The notes under the pieces: model-generated | Database searches by the model: none | Seen by the model: only the letters and a program-made list of their open reading frames with translations | Told to the model about the DNA's origin: nothing | Shown here: piece by piece, positions 44,905-53,985 of the stretch | Position numbering within the stretch: position 1 is the first letter of the stretch | Layout of the letters: the number at the start of each line of letters is the position of its first letter | Assembly: GCA_020161015.1 (NCBI GenBank) | Contig: JAIUOT010000055.1 | Location: forward strand, 62,001 to 126,000 | Source: Actinomycetota bacterium | Lineage (GTDB): Bacteria > Actinomycetota > Actinomycetes > Propionibacteriales > Propionibacteriaceae | DNA: 64,000 bases | Reading direction: 5' to 3' | Made by a program: the position numbers and the translations under genes

Positions 44905-45468
44905 GTGAGCGAAGAGCAGAACGACGTGATCGACGCCGTGTCCGACGACGAGGCCGTGGAGGCCGTCGACGCCGACGCGGAGGCCGCGCCCGAGGGCGGC
45001 AGGTCGAAGAAGGAGGCGGCGCTGGAGAACGAGGGCGAGATCGCCGCCGACTACCTGGAGGAACTCCTCGACATCGCAGACCTGGACGGCGACATCGACA
45101 CCTACACCGAGGGTGGCCGTGCGCACGTCTCGATCCTGACCGAGGGCGACGTGCTCGTGGGCAAGGACGGCGAGGTTCTCGAGGCGCTCCAGGAGTTGGC
45201 GCGCCTGGCCGTGATGACCGAGACCGGTCACCGCAGCCGGTTGATGCTGGACGTGGGCGGCCACCGCGACAAGCGGCGCAAGGTCCTCCAGGACCTGGCC
45301 CGGGACGCGGTCGACGAGGTGAAGGACTCCGGTGAGCCGGTGCGCCTCGCCCCGATGAATCCGTTCGAGCGGAAGATCGTGCACGACTCGGTGGCGGCCG
45401 CGGGCCTGATCAGCGAGTCGGAGGGCGAGGAGCCGCACCGCCGCGTCGTGGTGCTGCCCAAGGACTGA
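44905..45468 (+). CDS. jag: Jag/KhpB-like KH and R3H domain RNA-binding protein
   Basis: A 187-residue protein. An acidic N-terminus is followed by a KH-like domain (ADYLEELLDIADLDGDIDTYT... LVGKDGEVLEALQEL) and an R3H domain (GGHRDKRRKVLQDLARDAVDEVK, then NPFERKIVHDSVA). It binds RNA and is linked to cell division and wall synthesis in other Gram-positives. It follows yidC in the usual order with AAGGAG before the GTG. Confidence 0.93.
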   Translation: MSEEQNDVIDAVSDDEAVEAVDADAEAAPEGGRSKKEAALENEGEIAADYLEELLDIADLDGDIDTYTEGGRAHVSILTEGDVLVGKDGEVLEALQELARLAVMTETGHRSRLMLDVGGHRDKRRKVLQDLARDAVDEVKDSGEPVRLAPMNPFERKIVHDSVAAAGLISESEGEEPHRRVVVLPKD

Positions 45469-45475
45469 GCAGTTG

Positions 45476-46078
45476 ATGGCCGGCGCGCCCGCCTCGTTCT
45501 TCGGGGACGGCGCGTCGGCCATCTCACTATATGTCGACATATTGGCAAGTCGAGGAATCGACTGGGGCCTGGTCGGTCCCCGCGAGGGCGAGCGCCTGTG
45601 GGAGCGGCACGTCCTGAACTCGGTGGCCGGCGCAGGTCTGTTTCCCGAGGGTGCCTCGGTGGTCGACGTCGGGAGCGGGGCCGGCCTGCCGGGCCTGCCG
45701 CTGGCGATCCTCCGGCCGGACCTGCGGGTCACGCTGCTGGAGTCGCTCCTGCGGCGGGTGTCCTTCCTGGAGCTGGCCGTGGACGAGCTCGGGCTGGCCG
45801 ACCGGGTGAGCGTGGTACGCGGGCGGGCGGAGGAGCACCGTGCCCAGTACGACGTGGTGACCTCGCGGGCCGTGGCGCCGCTCCCCCGGCTGCTCGGCTG
45901 GTGTCTACCCCTGGCGGCCCCGGGCGGGATGGTGGTGGCCCTCAAGGGTTCCACCGCGGCGGCGGAGCTCGAGGATGCCCGCGGGCTCCTGCGCCGGAAG
46001 GGGCTGGTGGGCGAGGTCCATCGTCTCGTGGTTCCGGTCAGCGGCGAGGAGACTTTCGCCGTCGTGGTCGCGCGCTGA
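45476..46078 (+). CDS. rsmG: 16S rRNA (guanine527-N7)-methyltransferase RsmG
   Basis: A 200-residue SAM-dependent methyltransferase that modifies G527 of 16S rRNA; its loss gives low-level streptomycin resistance in other bacteria. The SAM loop VVDVGSGAGLPGLPLAI, WERHVLNS and TSRAVAPLPRLLGW are diagnostic. The ATG at 45476 is preferred over the TTG one codon earlier. It is the last gene before the parAB promoter region. Confidence 0.94.
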   Translation: MAGAPASFFGDGASAISLYVDILASRGIDWGLVGPREGERLWERHVLNSVAGAGLFPEGASVVDVGSGAGLPGLPLAILRPDLRVTLLESLLRRVSFLELAVDELGLADRVSVVRGRAEEHRAQYDVVTSRAVAPLPRLLGWCLPLAAPGGMVVALKGSTAAAELEDARGLLRRKGLVGEVHRLVVPVSGEETFAVVVAR

Positions 46079-46198
46079 GGCCACAGCGGGCGCTGGCCAT
46101 ACTCGCCGCCCTCAGCGGCCCGCGCGGCGCGGTTTGTTGGCGCGTGGTGACTGTCGTGGGTGGGCGGACGGGGCTGTCCGCGCGAAGCCCTATCCTGA

Positions 46199-46214
46199 TG
46201 TTTCACGTGAAACA
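46199..46214. promoter_or_regulatory. parS site upstream of parA
   Basis: TGTTTCACGTGAAACA, the exact consensus ParB-binding site. It lies just after a TATCCT hexamer (46191-46196) and 20 bases before the parA start, so ParB may regulate its own operon. Confidence 0.97.
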
Positions 46215-46234
46215 GCGAGTGCCTCAGGAGCTTC

Positions 46235-47164
46235 ATGACGATCACTCCCCCGCCCACCCCGCGCCGTGTCGTCTTCGACGAGCCGGAGTTCGGCGACCCG
46301 CGGAGCCTGGAACCCGACGACCTCGACTTCGATGTTTCACGTGAAACAACGCTTCCCAAGCCGGCGAGGACGCGCACGCTCGTCATCGCGAACCAGAAGG
46401 GTGGCGTCGGCAAGACGACGACCGCGGTGAACCTGGCGACGGCGCTCGCCATGGGCGGCCTCACCGTCCTCGTCATCGACCTCGATCCCCAGGGCAACGC
46501 GTCCACGGCCCTGGGCATCGAACACCACGAGGGAATCCAGGGCACCTACGAAGTGCTCACCGCCAACTCCCCGATCGAGACCCTCATCAAGCGGTCCCCG
46601 GAAGCCCGGGGCCTGTGGGTGCTGCCCGCCACGATCGACCTCGCCGGAGCCGAGATCGGCCTCGTCAGCACGCCGGCGCGGGAGAGCCGGCTGCTGCACG
46701 CCCTGCGCTCGTTCAACCGGAAGTACCGGCCCGACTACGTCTTCATCGACTGCCCACCCTCGCTCGGCCTCCTCACCCTCAACGCGCTCGTGGCGGCGGA
46801 GGAGATCCTGATCCCGATCCAGTGCGAGTACTACGCGCTGGAGGGGGTCTCCCAGTTGTTGCGCACCATCAACCTGGTGAAGGGGTCGATGAATGACCAC
46901 CTCCGCCTGTCCACCGTGTTGCTCACCATGTACGACGGACGCACGCGACTTGCGTCCCAGGTAGCGGCGGAGGTGCGCGAGCACTTCCCGCGCGAGACGC
47001 TCCGGGCGGCGATCCCGCGGTCGGTCCGCGTCTCGGAGGCGCCCAGCTACGGACAGTCCGTGCTCACCTACCACGCCGCATCGGCCGGCGCCCAGGCCTA
47101 CCTCGACGCCGCGACCGAACTCGCCGAGCGGGGAGCCGACCAGACGAAGGAGAAGACCGCATGA
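46235..47164 (+). CDS. parA: Chromosome partitioning ATPase ParA
   Basis: A 309-residue deviant Walker ATPase that moves ParB-parS complexes. The N-terminal about 45 residues are an extra segment. The KGGVGKTT Walker A, DLDPQGNAS, and DYVFIDCPPSLGLLTLNAL follow. AGGAG precedes the ATG. A second parS site lies inside its reading frame (46333-46348), encoding VSRET. Confidence 0.97.
   Translation: MTITPPPTPRRVVFDEPEFGDPRSLEPDDLDFDVSRETTLPKPARTRTLVIANQKGGVGKTTTAVNLATALAMGGLTVLVIDLDPQGNASTALGIEHHEGIQGTYEVLTANSPIETLIKRSPEARGLWVLPATIDLAGAEIGLVSTPARESRLLHALRSFNRKYRPDYVFIDCPPSLGLLTLNALVAAEEILIPIQCEYYALEGVSQLLRTINLVKGSMNDHLRLSTVLLTMYDGRTRLASQVAAEVREHFPRETLRAAIPRSVRVSEAPSYGQSVLTYHAASAGAQAYLDAATELAERGADQTKEKTA
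46333..46348. promoter_or_regulatory. parS site inside parA
   Basis: TGTTTCACGTGAAACA, identical to the site at 46199-46214. It lies within the N-terminal extension of parA and is read as VSRET without disturbing the frame. Confidence 0.97.
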
Positions 47165-48063
47165 ACACCCCCAAGCGCAGCGGCCTGGGTCGCGGCCTCG
47201 GCGACCTCCTGCAGAGGACGGACCCGGAGCTCGCGCCGCCCTCCGGGGACGCGGAGGAACTGGTCAGCGTGGGGGGAGCACGGTTCGCCGAGGTCCCGAT
47301 CGCGGAGATCCGTCCCAACCCGAAACAGCCGCGCACGGTCTTCGACGAGGACCAGCTTGCCGAGCTGGTCTCCTCCATCAGTGAGGTCGGGCTGCTCCAG
47401 CCGATCGTCGTGCGGCCGCTGGACGAGGGCGGCTACGAGCTGGTCATGGGCGAGCGCCGTCTCCGGGCAAGTCAACAAGCCGGTTTATCGACAATCCCGG
47501 CGATCGTCCGCCGGACGGAGGAGGCCGACCTCCTCCGCGACGCTCTTCTGGAGAACCTGCACCGCGTGCAGCTCAACCCGCTCGAGGAGGCCGCCGCCTA
47601 CCAGCAGATGATGAGCGACTTCGCCTGCACCCAGGAGGAGCTGTCCACCCGCATCAAGCGCTCGCGTCCGCAGATCTCGAACACCATCCGGCTGCTTCAG
47701 CTGCCCGCTCCCGTGCAGAGGCGCGTGGCGGCGGGCGTGTTGAGCGCCGGGCACGCACGCGCCATCCTGATGCTCCCCGACGCGTCCGCGATGGAGCACC
47801 TGGCGACGCGGATCGTGGCCGAGGGACTGTCCGTGCGTGCCGCGGAGGAGATCGTCTCGGTGGGGGAGCACGGGACGCGTCGCGCCCCGCGCTCCACGCG
47901 GCCCGTTGAGCTTTCCCCGGCGGCGGAGGAACTCCAGCGCGAGCTCGGGGAACGGCTCGACACCCGGGTGCTCGTCAGCGAGGGCCGCGCGAAGGGACGG
48001 ATCGTGATCGAGTTCGCCGGCCCGGAGGACCTGGAGCGGATCGCCGACATCCTGACGACTTAG
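47161..48063 (+). CDS. parB: Chromosome partitioning protein ParB
   Basis: A 300-residue CTP-dependent DNA clamp that binds parS and spreads. It has the ParB N-terminus (IRPNPKQPRTVFDEDQLAELV), the CTP-binding motif GERRLRASQQAG, the helix-turn-helix STRIKRSRPQISNTIRLLQLP and a C-terminal dimer domain. It overlaps parA by four bases. Confidence 0.97.
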   Translation: MNTPKRSGLGRGLGDLLQRTDPELAPPSGDAEELVSVGGARFAEVPIAEIRPNPKQPRTVFDEDQLAELVSSISEVGLLQPIVVRPLDEGGYELVMGERRLRASQQAGLSTIPAIVRRTEEADLLRDALLENLHRVQLNPLEEAAAYQQMMSDFACTQEELSTRIKRSRPQISNTIRLLQLPAPVQRRVAAGVLSAGHARAILMLPDASAMEHLATRIVAEGLSVRAAEEIVSVGEHGTRRAPRSTRPVELSPAAEELQRELGERLDTRVLVSEGRAKGRIVIEFAGPEDLERIADILTT

Positions 48064-48067
48064 CGAT

Positions 48068-48103
48068 AAGCACCTTTGTCGATAAAGCTGCTTCGGTGCT
48101 TTG
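48068..48103 (+). terminator. Terminator after parB
   Basis: AAGCACC (48068-48074) pairs with GGTGCTT (48095-48101), followed by a short TT-rich stretch. The sequence TTTGTCGATAAAG also occurs in the loop. It separates parB from the convergent acetyltransferase gene. Confidence 0.7.
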
Positions 48104-48106
48104 TCG

Positions 48107-48613
48107 TCAGCCGAGCGACAGCTCGAGGTGCTCCACGGTGAAGACGAGCCCGTCGTAGCGCGTCCTGTCGACCGTCGTGAAGCCGAGCCGGTGGTACCAC
48201 GCGCCCAGCGCGGTGTTCTCCGCCACGATCCCGATGCCCAGCGTGTGTGCGCCGTCCTCGCGAGCGCGCCGGGCGGCCTCTTCCACCAGCGCCTCGCCGT
48301 AGCCCCGGTGGCGCGCCCCGGGCAGGACGGCCAGGTGCCGAAGTCCCCAGGTCCCCGGGCGAGAGCGTGACGGACCCGCGAAGGCACAGCCGGCGATCCC
48401 GGCGGCGTCCTCGACAGCGAACAGCGAGAACCCCCGGCCCACCACGGACGCCACGGCGTCCTCACCCCAGAACGCCGGGTTGCTCGGGGTGTTCTCCGCA
48501 GTGATCCCGTAGTCGTCCACCACCGTGGCGAAGCCCGCGCGTAGCACCGCGAGGCACTCGGGGTAGCGGTCGGGGCCGACGTCGACGACCACGGCGGACA
48601 GCGGCACGGACAT
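48107..48613 (-). CDS. GNAT family N-acetyltransferase
   Basis: A 168-residue acetyltransferase. The acetyl-CoA loop is seen in LRHLAVLPGARHRGYGEALVEEA (R/Q-x-x-G-x-G/A pattern) with the later NTALGAWYHRLGFTTV. The substrate is unknown. The ATG overlaps the DUF3817 stop by one base, so it belongs to the SURF1-DUF3817 operon. Confidence 0.88.
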   Translation of the reverse strand: MSVPLSAVVVDVGPDRYPECLAVLRAGFATVVDDYGITAENTPSNPAFWGEDAVASVVGRGFSLFAVEDAAGIAGCAFAGPSRSRPGTWGLRHLAVLPGARHRGYGEALVEEAARRAREDGAHTLGIGIVAENTALGAWYHRLGFTTVDRTRYDGLVFTVEHLELSLG

Positions 48614-48996
48614 CAGGACGCGTCGGACGGCTCGACCTCGCGGAGCCGCGCCTGAACGTCCTTCCGCGCGGCGTACTCCGCCCAGAACGACAGGAACGGG
48701 ATCGTGCCGGCCAGCGCGATCAGGATCAGCCGGCCCCAGGGCCAGTGGACGCGGCGGCCCAGGTCGTAGGCGGTGGCGATCAGCACCATGTAGAGCCAGC
48801 CGTGCGGCACGCCCGTGGCCATCACGACCACCGAGTTGCCGGCCAGGTACTTCAGCGGCATCCCGACCACCACCAGCACCACCAGGAGCGTGCCGACGAG
48901 GTAGGCCATGATCCGGTAGCGCAGCAGCGCCCCGCGGATCCCGGGAACCTGGTCGGCCGTGACAGGGGGCACCACCGGTGCCGTGGTCTCGCTCAT
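48613..48996 (-). CDS. DUF3817 family membrane protein
   Basis: A 127-residue membrane protein with three hydrophobic helices and the DUF3817 pattern (LLRYRIMAYLVGTLLVVLVVVGMPLKYL, GVPHGWLYMVLIATAYDLG). The function is unknown; the family often lies beside SURF1 in actinobacteria. It overlaps SURF1 by four bases (ATGA) and the acetyltransferase gene by one. Confidence 0.9.
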   Translation of the reverse strand: MSETTAPVVPPVTADQVPGIRGALLRYRIMAYLVGTLLVVLVVVGMPLKYLAGNSVVVMATGVPHGWLYMVLIATAYDLGRRVHWPWGRLILIALAGTIPFLSFWAEYAARKDVQARLREVEPSDAS

Positions 48997-49706
48997 TCGT
49001 CCTCCTGGCCCGCCAGCGTACCCAGCCCGCCACGGCGCCCGATCGCACGCACGAAGCGGATCGTCATGAACGCCCCGAAGGCGGCGAACGCCCACCACTG
49101 CAGCGCGTAGCCGATGTTCTGCACCGAGCCCTCACCGGTCGGCAGCCGGACGGGGGCCGCCCCCAGGCCCTGCGCGGCCGCGTCCCCGGGCCCGAGCGTG
49201 ACGTAGCCGGGGAACAGCTGCTGGGGCCAGTCCTGCGCGAGCAGGGGGAGCCGGACGGAGGAGAGCGTCCCCGGGGGGGTCGCGTGGGTGGCGGGCGCCT
49301 CGGAGGGCAGGAACACCCCCGCCTGCGTGAGGCGTCCCTCGGGCGGCGACGGGAGCGGGGACGCGGCGTCCGGCACCGTCCCGCGGACGACGGCCAGCGC
49401 GCGTCCGTCTTCGGTGACGAAGGCCGTCACCACGCGCACGGTGCCGTCCTCGTCCACGACCAGTGCCTGCTGGCCGGGCTCGTAGCGGCCCTCGAGCGAG
49501 ACTGCGCGCCCGTAGACGTCACCGGTGATGCCGTCCGGGCCCACGTTGGCCAGCAGCGGGACGGGCGGCTGCGCGGCGCGGGCAGCGGCCGACTCGGCCT
49601 CCTTGTCCTCGAAGACCCGCATCTGCCACAGGCCGAGGGCGAGCATGGCGAGGCAGAGGGCCGCGCCGAGCACGGCGACGAGCCACTGCTTCGCCCGGGT
49701 GGCCAT
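48993..49706 (-). CDS. SURF1 family protein
   Basis: A 237-residue membrane protein of the SURF1 type, an assembly factor for cytochrome c oxidase. One helix near each end (WLVAVLGAALCLAMLALGLWQM and NIGYALQWWAFAAFGAFMTIRFV) flank an external domain with VYGRAVSLEGRYEPGQQALV. It implies an aerobic terminal oxidase elsewhere in the genome. It directly follows ddl with no gap. Confidence 0.9.
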   Translation of the reverse strand: MATRAKQWLVAVLGAALCLAMLALGLWQMRVFEDKEAESAAARAAQPPVPLLANVGPDGITGDVYGRAVSLEGRYEPGQQALVVDEDGTVRVVTAFVTEDGRALAVVRGTVPDAASPLPSPPEGRLTQAGVFLPSEAPATHATPPGTLSSVRLPLLAQDWPQQLFPGYVTLGPGDAAAQGLGAAPVRLPTGEGSVQNIGYALQWWAFAAFGAFMTIRFVRAIGRRGGLGTLAGQEDE

Positions 49707-50672
49707 CTAGGCGAGGTGGCGCGCCCAGGCGTTGTCCACCAGCTGCGCGCAGAGCAGGCCGAAGTCCCAGCCGGCGGCCTCGACCGCCTGCGGCAGCAGC
49801 GAGGTCTCGGTCATGCCGGGGGCGACGTTGGTCTCGATGAGCACCGGCGTGCCCTCCTGTCGCACCACGATGTCGGCCCGCGACAGGTCGCGGAGGCCGA
49901 GCACCCGGTGCGCAGCGACCGCCAGCTCCGCGCAGGCCGCGGCCGCCTCGTCGCCGAGCGTCGCGGGGACGATGAACCGGGTCTCACCGGCGGTGTAGCG
50001 GGCCGTGTAGTCGTAGATGCCGGAGTTCGGGCGGATCTCCACCGCCGGCAGCGCCACCGGCGCCCCGTCCAGCTCGACGACCGTGACGGCCACCTCCGTG
50101 CCCTCGATGAACTCCTCGACCACGGCAAGGTCGCCGTAGGAGTAGGCGGCCACCATCGCCGACGGCAGCTCCTCGACCGCGTCGACCTTCGTGCAGCCGA
50201 GGGCGGAACCGCCCCGGGCCGGCTTCACGATCATGGGGAAGCCGATGCGCTCTCCCAGCGCGACCACCAGTGCGGCGGCGCCGAGCTCACGGAACATGTC
50301 ATGGGGCAGGGCGGCCATCCGCGGGCGGGCGAGCCCGGCCTGCGCGGCCAGGGGACCGCCGACGGCCTTGTTGAACGAGCGGCGGCACGCGCCCGGGTCG
50401 GAGCCGACGTAGGCGACGTCGAGCAGCGTCAGTACCTGCTGAAGGCCGCCGTCCTCGCCCACCCCGCCGTGCAGGACCGGGAACGCCACCGGGTTCTCCA
50501 GGCTGCGCAGCAGGTCGATGAGGTCGGGGGTGAGGTCGGACTCGACGACCTCCTTGCCCTGGTCGCGCAGCGCCTGGGCGACGCGGCGTCCCGACCGCAG
50601 CGAGACGTCCCGCTCGTGGGAGAGCCCGCCGGCCAGCACGACGATGGGGCCGTGGGTGGGGTTGTCGTTCAT
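49707..50672 (-). CDS. ddl: D-alanine--D-alanine ligase
   Basis: A 321-residue ATP-grasp enzyme that makes D-Ala-D-Ala for peptidoglycan. Visible are VLAGGLSHERDVSLRSG, VLHGGVGEDGGLQQ, the ATP-grasp MIVKPARGGSALGCTKV, and near the C-terminus NVAPGMTETSLLPQA, where the usual NTLPGMT is changed. At 321 residues it is shorter than many Ddl enzymes. It follows the aminotransferase gene by nine bases. Confidence 0.93.
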   Translation of the reverse strand: MNDNPTHGPIVVLAGGLSHERDVSLRSGRRVAQALRDQGKEVVESDLTPDLIDLLRSLENPVAFPVLHGGVGEDGGLQQVLTLLDVAYVGSDPGACRRSFNKAVGGPLAAQAGLARPRMAALPHDMFRELGAAALVVALGERIGFPMIVKPARGGSALGCTKVDAVEELPSAMVAAYSYGDLAVVEEFIEGTEVAVTVVELDGAPVALPAVEIRPNSGIYDYTARYTAGETRFIVPATLGDEAAAACAELAVAAHRVLGLRDLSRADIVVRQEGTPVLIETNVAPGMTETSLLPQAVEAAGWDFGLLCAQLVDNAWARHLA

Positions 50673-50681
50673 GTCGTTCGC

Positions 50682-51998
50682 CTAACTGATGTCGGGTGCC
50701 GGGCCGGCGGTGAGGTCGTGGTGGCGGGTCGTGGTGGTGCCCAGGCCGAAGGTCCGGTGCATCTCCTGCTCCTGGACGAGCACCTCACCCAGCCGGCGGG
50801 TGCCCTCGAGGATGCGCTCGGGGGTCGGGAAGCAGAACGACAGGCGCATGTTGCGGCTCCCCATGCCGTCGGCGTAGAACGCGGTGCCGGGGGTGTACGC
50901 CACGCGTGCCGTCACCGCACGCGGCAGCATGGCCTGGGAGTCGAGTCCCTCGGGGAGGGTCACCCAGACGAAGAAGCCGCCGTCGGGCTGGGTCCACGTG
51001 GTGCCCTCGAGCATGTGCTCCTCCAGGCCGGCCAGCATCGCGTCCCTGCGGGCGCGGTACATGTCGCGGAACACCGTGATCTGGCTGCGCCAGTCGAACT
51101 CGTCGAGGTAGGTGGCGATCGCGAACTGGCTGAACACCGGAGGGCACAGGGTCGCCGCCTCCTGGGTGAGCACCAGCTTCTCCCGGACGGCGTGCGGTGC
51201 GAGCACCCAGCCCACCCGGAAGCCCGGGGCGAAGATCTTGGAGAACGAGCCCAGGTAGATGACGTTGTCGGCGTCCATCGAGCGCAGGGCCGGCAGCGGG
51301 GCCGGGCCGAGGGTCAGCAGGCCGTACGGGTTGTCCTCGATGATCAGCAGGTCGTGCTCGCGGGCGATCTCGAGGATCGCCCGGCGCCGCTCGACGGTCT
51401 GGGTGACGCCGGTGGGGTTCTGGAAGTTCGGGATCGTGTACAGGAACTTCACCCGCTTGCCGGCCGCCTTGAGCGACACCAGCGCCCCGCGCAGCGCCAC
51501 CGGGTCGAGGCCGGCGTCGTCCATCGCGACGTGCACCACCTGGCACTGGTAGGCGTGGAACGTGCCGAGGGCGCCCACGTAACTGGGGGCCTCGGCGAGC
51601 ACCACGTCACCCGGGTCGCAGAAGACGCGGGTGACGAGGTCGAGCGCCTGCTGGGAACCACAGGTGACCACGACGTCGTCGGCGTGCGCGCGGATATGCT
51701 CCTCCGCCATCACCTCGACGATCTTCTCGCGCATGAACGGCTCGCCCTGGCCCGACCCGTACTGCATCGCCTGCGTGCCGCGTTCGGCGATCAGCCGGTC
51801 GACGGCGCGTCCGAGGGCCTCACGGGGGAGGTCGGCGATGTTCGGCATGCCGCCGGCGAGCGAGACCACCTCGGGCCGGTTCGCGACGGCGAACAGGGCG
51901 CGGACGGCCGAGACCGTCAGGCCGTGCGTCCGCTCCGCGTACGCGTCGATGTAGGGGTCCAGCCGGGTGTCGCGGCGGGACGGCTCTGGCAGGGTCAC
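50682..51998 (-). CDS. PLP-dependent aminotransferase class I/II
   Basis: A 438-residue fold-type I aminotransferase. The PLP-binding lysine is in YLGSFSKIFAPGFRVGW, with CGSQQALDLV, NPTGVTQ and LIIEDNPYG as cofactor loops. It resembles the 2-aminoadipate/LysN and MocR-type aminotransferase group, but the substrate cannot be read. The GTG start at 51998 is set by similarity. It is upstream of ddl on the same strand and may supply the cell wall, which is a guess. Confidence 0.85.
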   Translation of the reverse strand: MTLPEPSRRDTRLDPYIDAYAERTHGLTVSAVRALFAVANRPEVVSLAGGMPNIADLPREALGRAVDRLIAERGTQAMQYGSGQGEPFMREKIVEVMAEEHIRAHADDVVVTCGSQQALDLVTRVFCDPGDVVLAEAPSYVGALGTFHAYQCQVVHVAMDDAGLDPVALRGALVSLKAAGKRVKFLYTIPNFQNPTGVTQTVERRRAILEIAREHDLLIIEDNPYGLLTLGPAPLPALRSMDADNVIYLGSFSKIFAPGFRVGWVLAPHAVREKLVLTQEAATLCPPVFSQFAIATYLDEFDWRSQITVFRDMYRARRDAMLAGLEEHMLEGTTWTQPDGGFFVWVTLPEGLDSQAMLPRAVTARVAYTPGTAFYADGMGSRNMRLSFCFPTPERILEGTRRLGEVLVQEQEMHRTFGLGTTTTRHHDLTAGPAPDIS

Positions 51999-52075
51999 CG
52001 CACCAGACTGCCGTACGTTCCGCCTAGGATGAAACCGACCCACCTCAGCGGTGGGCGGTTCGTCGTGGGGGTGGC

Positions 52076-52621
52076 ATGCCGAGAGTGTCCATGGTGACGC
52101 TGGCCGAACTGGCCGCGCTCGCCTGCCCCTACTGCGGGCGCACGATCCCCGTCGACGATCCCGGGGCCGTGTCGGCGGCGACCGTCTGGGGATGGTGCGG
52201 CGTGAAGCTCACCGCGGACGACGAGGTGCAGGGGCTGCTGCTGCTGGCGCCCGCCGACGAGCCCGGCCACGCCCGCCTGACCTGCGCCTGGGTGCGTCCC
52301 GGTGCCACCGGGGCGGGGTACGGACGCCAGCTCGTGCAGGGCGCGGCGGCCGGCCTGGTGAGCAGGAAGGCCCGCGTCGTGATCGCACGCGGCAGCCGCA
52401 CCACCGTCACCTGCCAGGCGCCGCCGCGGGACTTCCTGCGGGCGGTCGGCTTCACCCGGGGCCTGGAGGACCGGATGTGGCGCCTCGAGCTCGACCGGGC
52501 AGTGCTGGGCGAGCGCGCGGGGGTCCGCGGGGTGTTCGAGCGGTTCTGGGAGTCCCTGCGTCCCGTCACGCCCCCCGAGCCTGCCGGCGGCGCGATCTCC
52601 GGGCGCACGAACCACACCTGA
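52076..52621 (+). CDS. GNAT-like acetyltransferase with N-terminal cysteines
   Basis: A 181-residue protein. The middle (ARLTCAWVRPGATGAGYGRQLVQGAAA) resembles the acetyl-CoA loop of GNAT enzymes. The N-terminus has CPYCGR and a further WCGVK, which could bind zinc or be redox active. I do not recognise a specific family. TAGGAT at 52025-52030 may be a -10 with a short leader. It is divergent from the aminotransferase gene and is followed by a strong terminator. Confidence 0.72.
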   Translation: MPRVSMVTLAELAALACPYCGRTIPVDDPGAVSAATVWGWCGVKLTADDEVQGLLLLAPADEPGHARLTCAWVRPGATGAGYGRQLVQGAAAGLVSRKARVVIARGSRTTVTCQAPPRDFLRAVGFTRGLEDRMWRLELDRAVLGERAGVRGVFERFWESLRPVTPPEPAGGAISGRTNHT

Positions 52622-52631
52622 ACAACGCGAA

Positions 52632-52657
52632 AGCCCCCGGCGCGGGGGCCGGGGGCT
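52632..52657. terminator. Bidirectional terminator between GNAT-like gene and trxA
   Basis: AGCCCCCGGC (52632-52641) pairs with GCCGGGGGCT (52648-52657), a 10-bp perfect stem with a six-base loop, followed by CTCTC. Confidence 0.85.
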
Positions 52658-52673
52658 CTCGTCGCGCGTCAGC

Positions 52674-52997
52674 TCACAGGTATTCCTCGATGGCGCGCAG
52701 CAGCACCGACTTCGGCTTGGCTCCGGTGAACGACTTCACCACCTCGCCGCCGACGAACACCTGGATCGTCGGCAGCCCGAGCACACCCTGCTGGGTGGGT
52801 ACCTGGGTGCTGGTGTTGGTGTCCATCTTCAGGAAGGTGACCTTGTCGCCGTAGTCGCGGGCCAGTTCCTCGATGATCGGCGAGAGCTGCTTGCAGGGCG
52901 CGCACCAGTCGGCCCAGTAGTCGATCACGACCGGCTTGGACGACTTCAGCACGAGGTCGGTGAAGGTGGCGTCGGTGACGTCTGCGACGGCGGCCAT
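52674..52997 (-). CDS. trxA: Thioredoxin
   Basis: A 107-residue thioredoxin with the redox motif WCAPC in IDYWADWCAPCKQLSP and the cis-Pro GLPTIQVF. The Ala in place of the common Gly (WCGPC) is frequent in actinobacterial forms. It reduces protein disulphides with electrons from the reductase encoded next to it. AGGAG precedes the ATG. Confidence 0.97.
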   Translation of the reverse strand: MAAVADVTDATFTDLVLKSSKPVVIDYWADWCAPCKQLSPIIEELARDYGDKVTFLKMDTNTSTQVPTQQGVLGLPTIQVFVGGEVVKSFTGAKPKSVLLRAIEEYL

Positions 52998-53013
52998 GGG
53001 GTTCTCCTACTTC

Positions 53014-53985
53014 TCAGGCGTTGGCGGGGACAGGGGTGAGGCTAGCGTCCGCGTCCGACAGGGCGGCGAGGTAGCGCTCGGCGTCCAGGGCCGCGGCGCA
53101 GCCGGTGCCGGCGGCGGTGATCGCCTGCCGGTAGGTGTGGTCGACCAGGTCGCCGGCGGCGAACACGCCCGGGACGTTGGTCCGGGTGCTCGGGGCGTCT
53201 ACCACGACGTAGCCGGCGGCGTCCACCTCCACCTGCCCACGGACGATCTCCGAGCGCGGGTCGTGCCCGATGGCGACGAACAGGCCCTGGACGGGGAGTT
53301 CGCGGGTCTCGCCGGAGACCGTGTCGGTGAGGGTGAGGCCGGTGAGCGTGCCGTCGCCGTGCAGGTCGGTGACCACCGAGTTCCAGGCGAAGCGGATCTT
53401 CGGGTCCGACATCGCCCGGTCGACCATGATCTTCGACCCGCGCAGCTCGTCGCGGCGGTGCACGATCGTCACGCTGCTGGCGAAGCGGGTGAGGAAGGTC
53501 GCCTCCTCCAGCGCGGAGTCGCCGCCGCCGACGACGGCGATGTCCTTGTCGCGGAAGAAGAAGCCGTCACAGGTGGCGCACCACGACACGCCCCGTCCGC
53601 TGAAGACCTCCTCCGCGGGAAGGCCGAGCTTGCGGTAGCCGGAGCCCATCGCGAGGATCACCGCGCGCGCGGAGTAGGTGTTGCCCTCGGCGTCGGTGAC
53701 GGTCTTCACGTCGCCGGTGAGGTCGGTGGAGACGATGTCGTCGGTGATGATCTCGGCGCCGAACCGCTCGGCCTGGCCGCGCATCGCCAGCATCAGGTCA
53801 GGACCCATGATGCCGTCGGTGAAGCCGGGGTAGTTCTCCACCTCCGTGGTGTTCATCAGGGCGCCGCCGGCCGCGAGGGCGCCCTCGAACACGAGCGGCT
53901 TCAGGCCGGCGCGGGCGGTGTAGATGGCGGCGGTGTACCCGGTCGGGCCGGAGCCGATGATGATGACTTCGCGGATGTCGGACAT
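53014..53985 (-). CDS. trxB: Thioredoxin reductase
   Basis: A 323-residue NADPH- and FAD-dependent reductase of thioredoxin. FAD fold [21 protein letters not shown], redox CATC in [15 protein letters not shown] fold [15 protein letters not shown] and the C-terminal [23 protein letters not shown] are all present. The ATG at 53985 is chosen on this N-terminus. It forms an operon with trxA. Confidence 0.97.
   Translation of the reverse strand: MSDIREVIIIGSGPTGYTAAIYTARAGLKPLVFEGALAAGGALMNTTEVENYPGFTDGIMGPDLMLAMRGQAERFGAEIITDDIVSTDLTGDVKTVTDAEGNTYSARAVILAMGSGYRKLGLPAEEVFSGRGVSWCATCDGFFFRDKDIAVVGGGDSALEEATFLTRFASSVTIVHRRDELRGSKIMVDRAMSDPKIRFAWNSVVTDLHGDGTLTGLTLTDTVSGETRELPVQGLFVAIGHDPRSEIVRGQVEVDAAGYVVVDAPSTRTNVPGVFAAGDLVDHTYRQAITAAGTGCAAALDAERYLAALSDADASLTPVPANA

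Noticed and set aside
48978..52097. 1039-codon frame crossing SURF1, ddl and the aminotransferase
   Set aside because: Antisense shadow spanning three real genes on the other strand.
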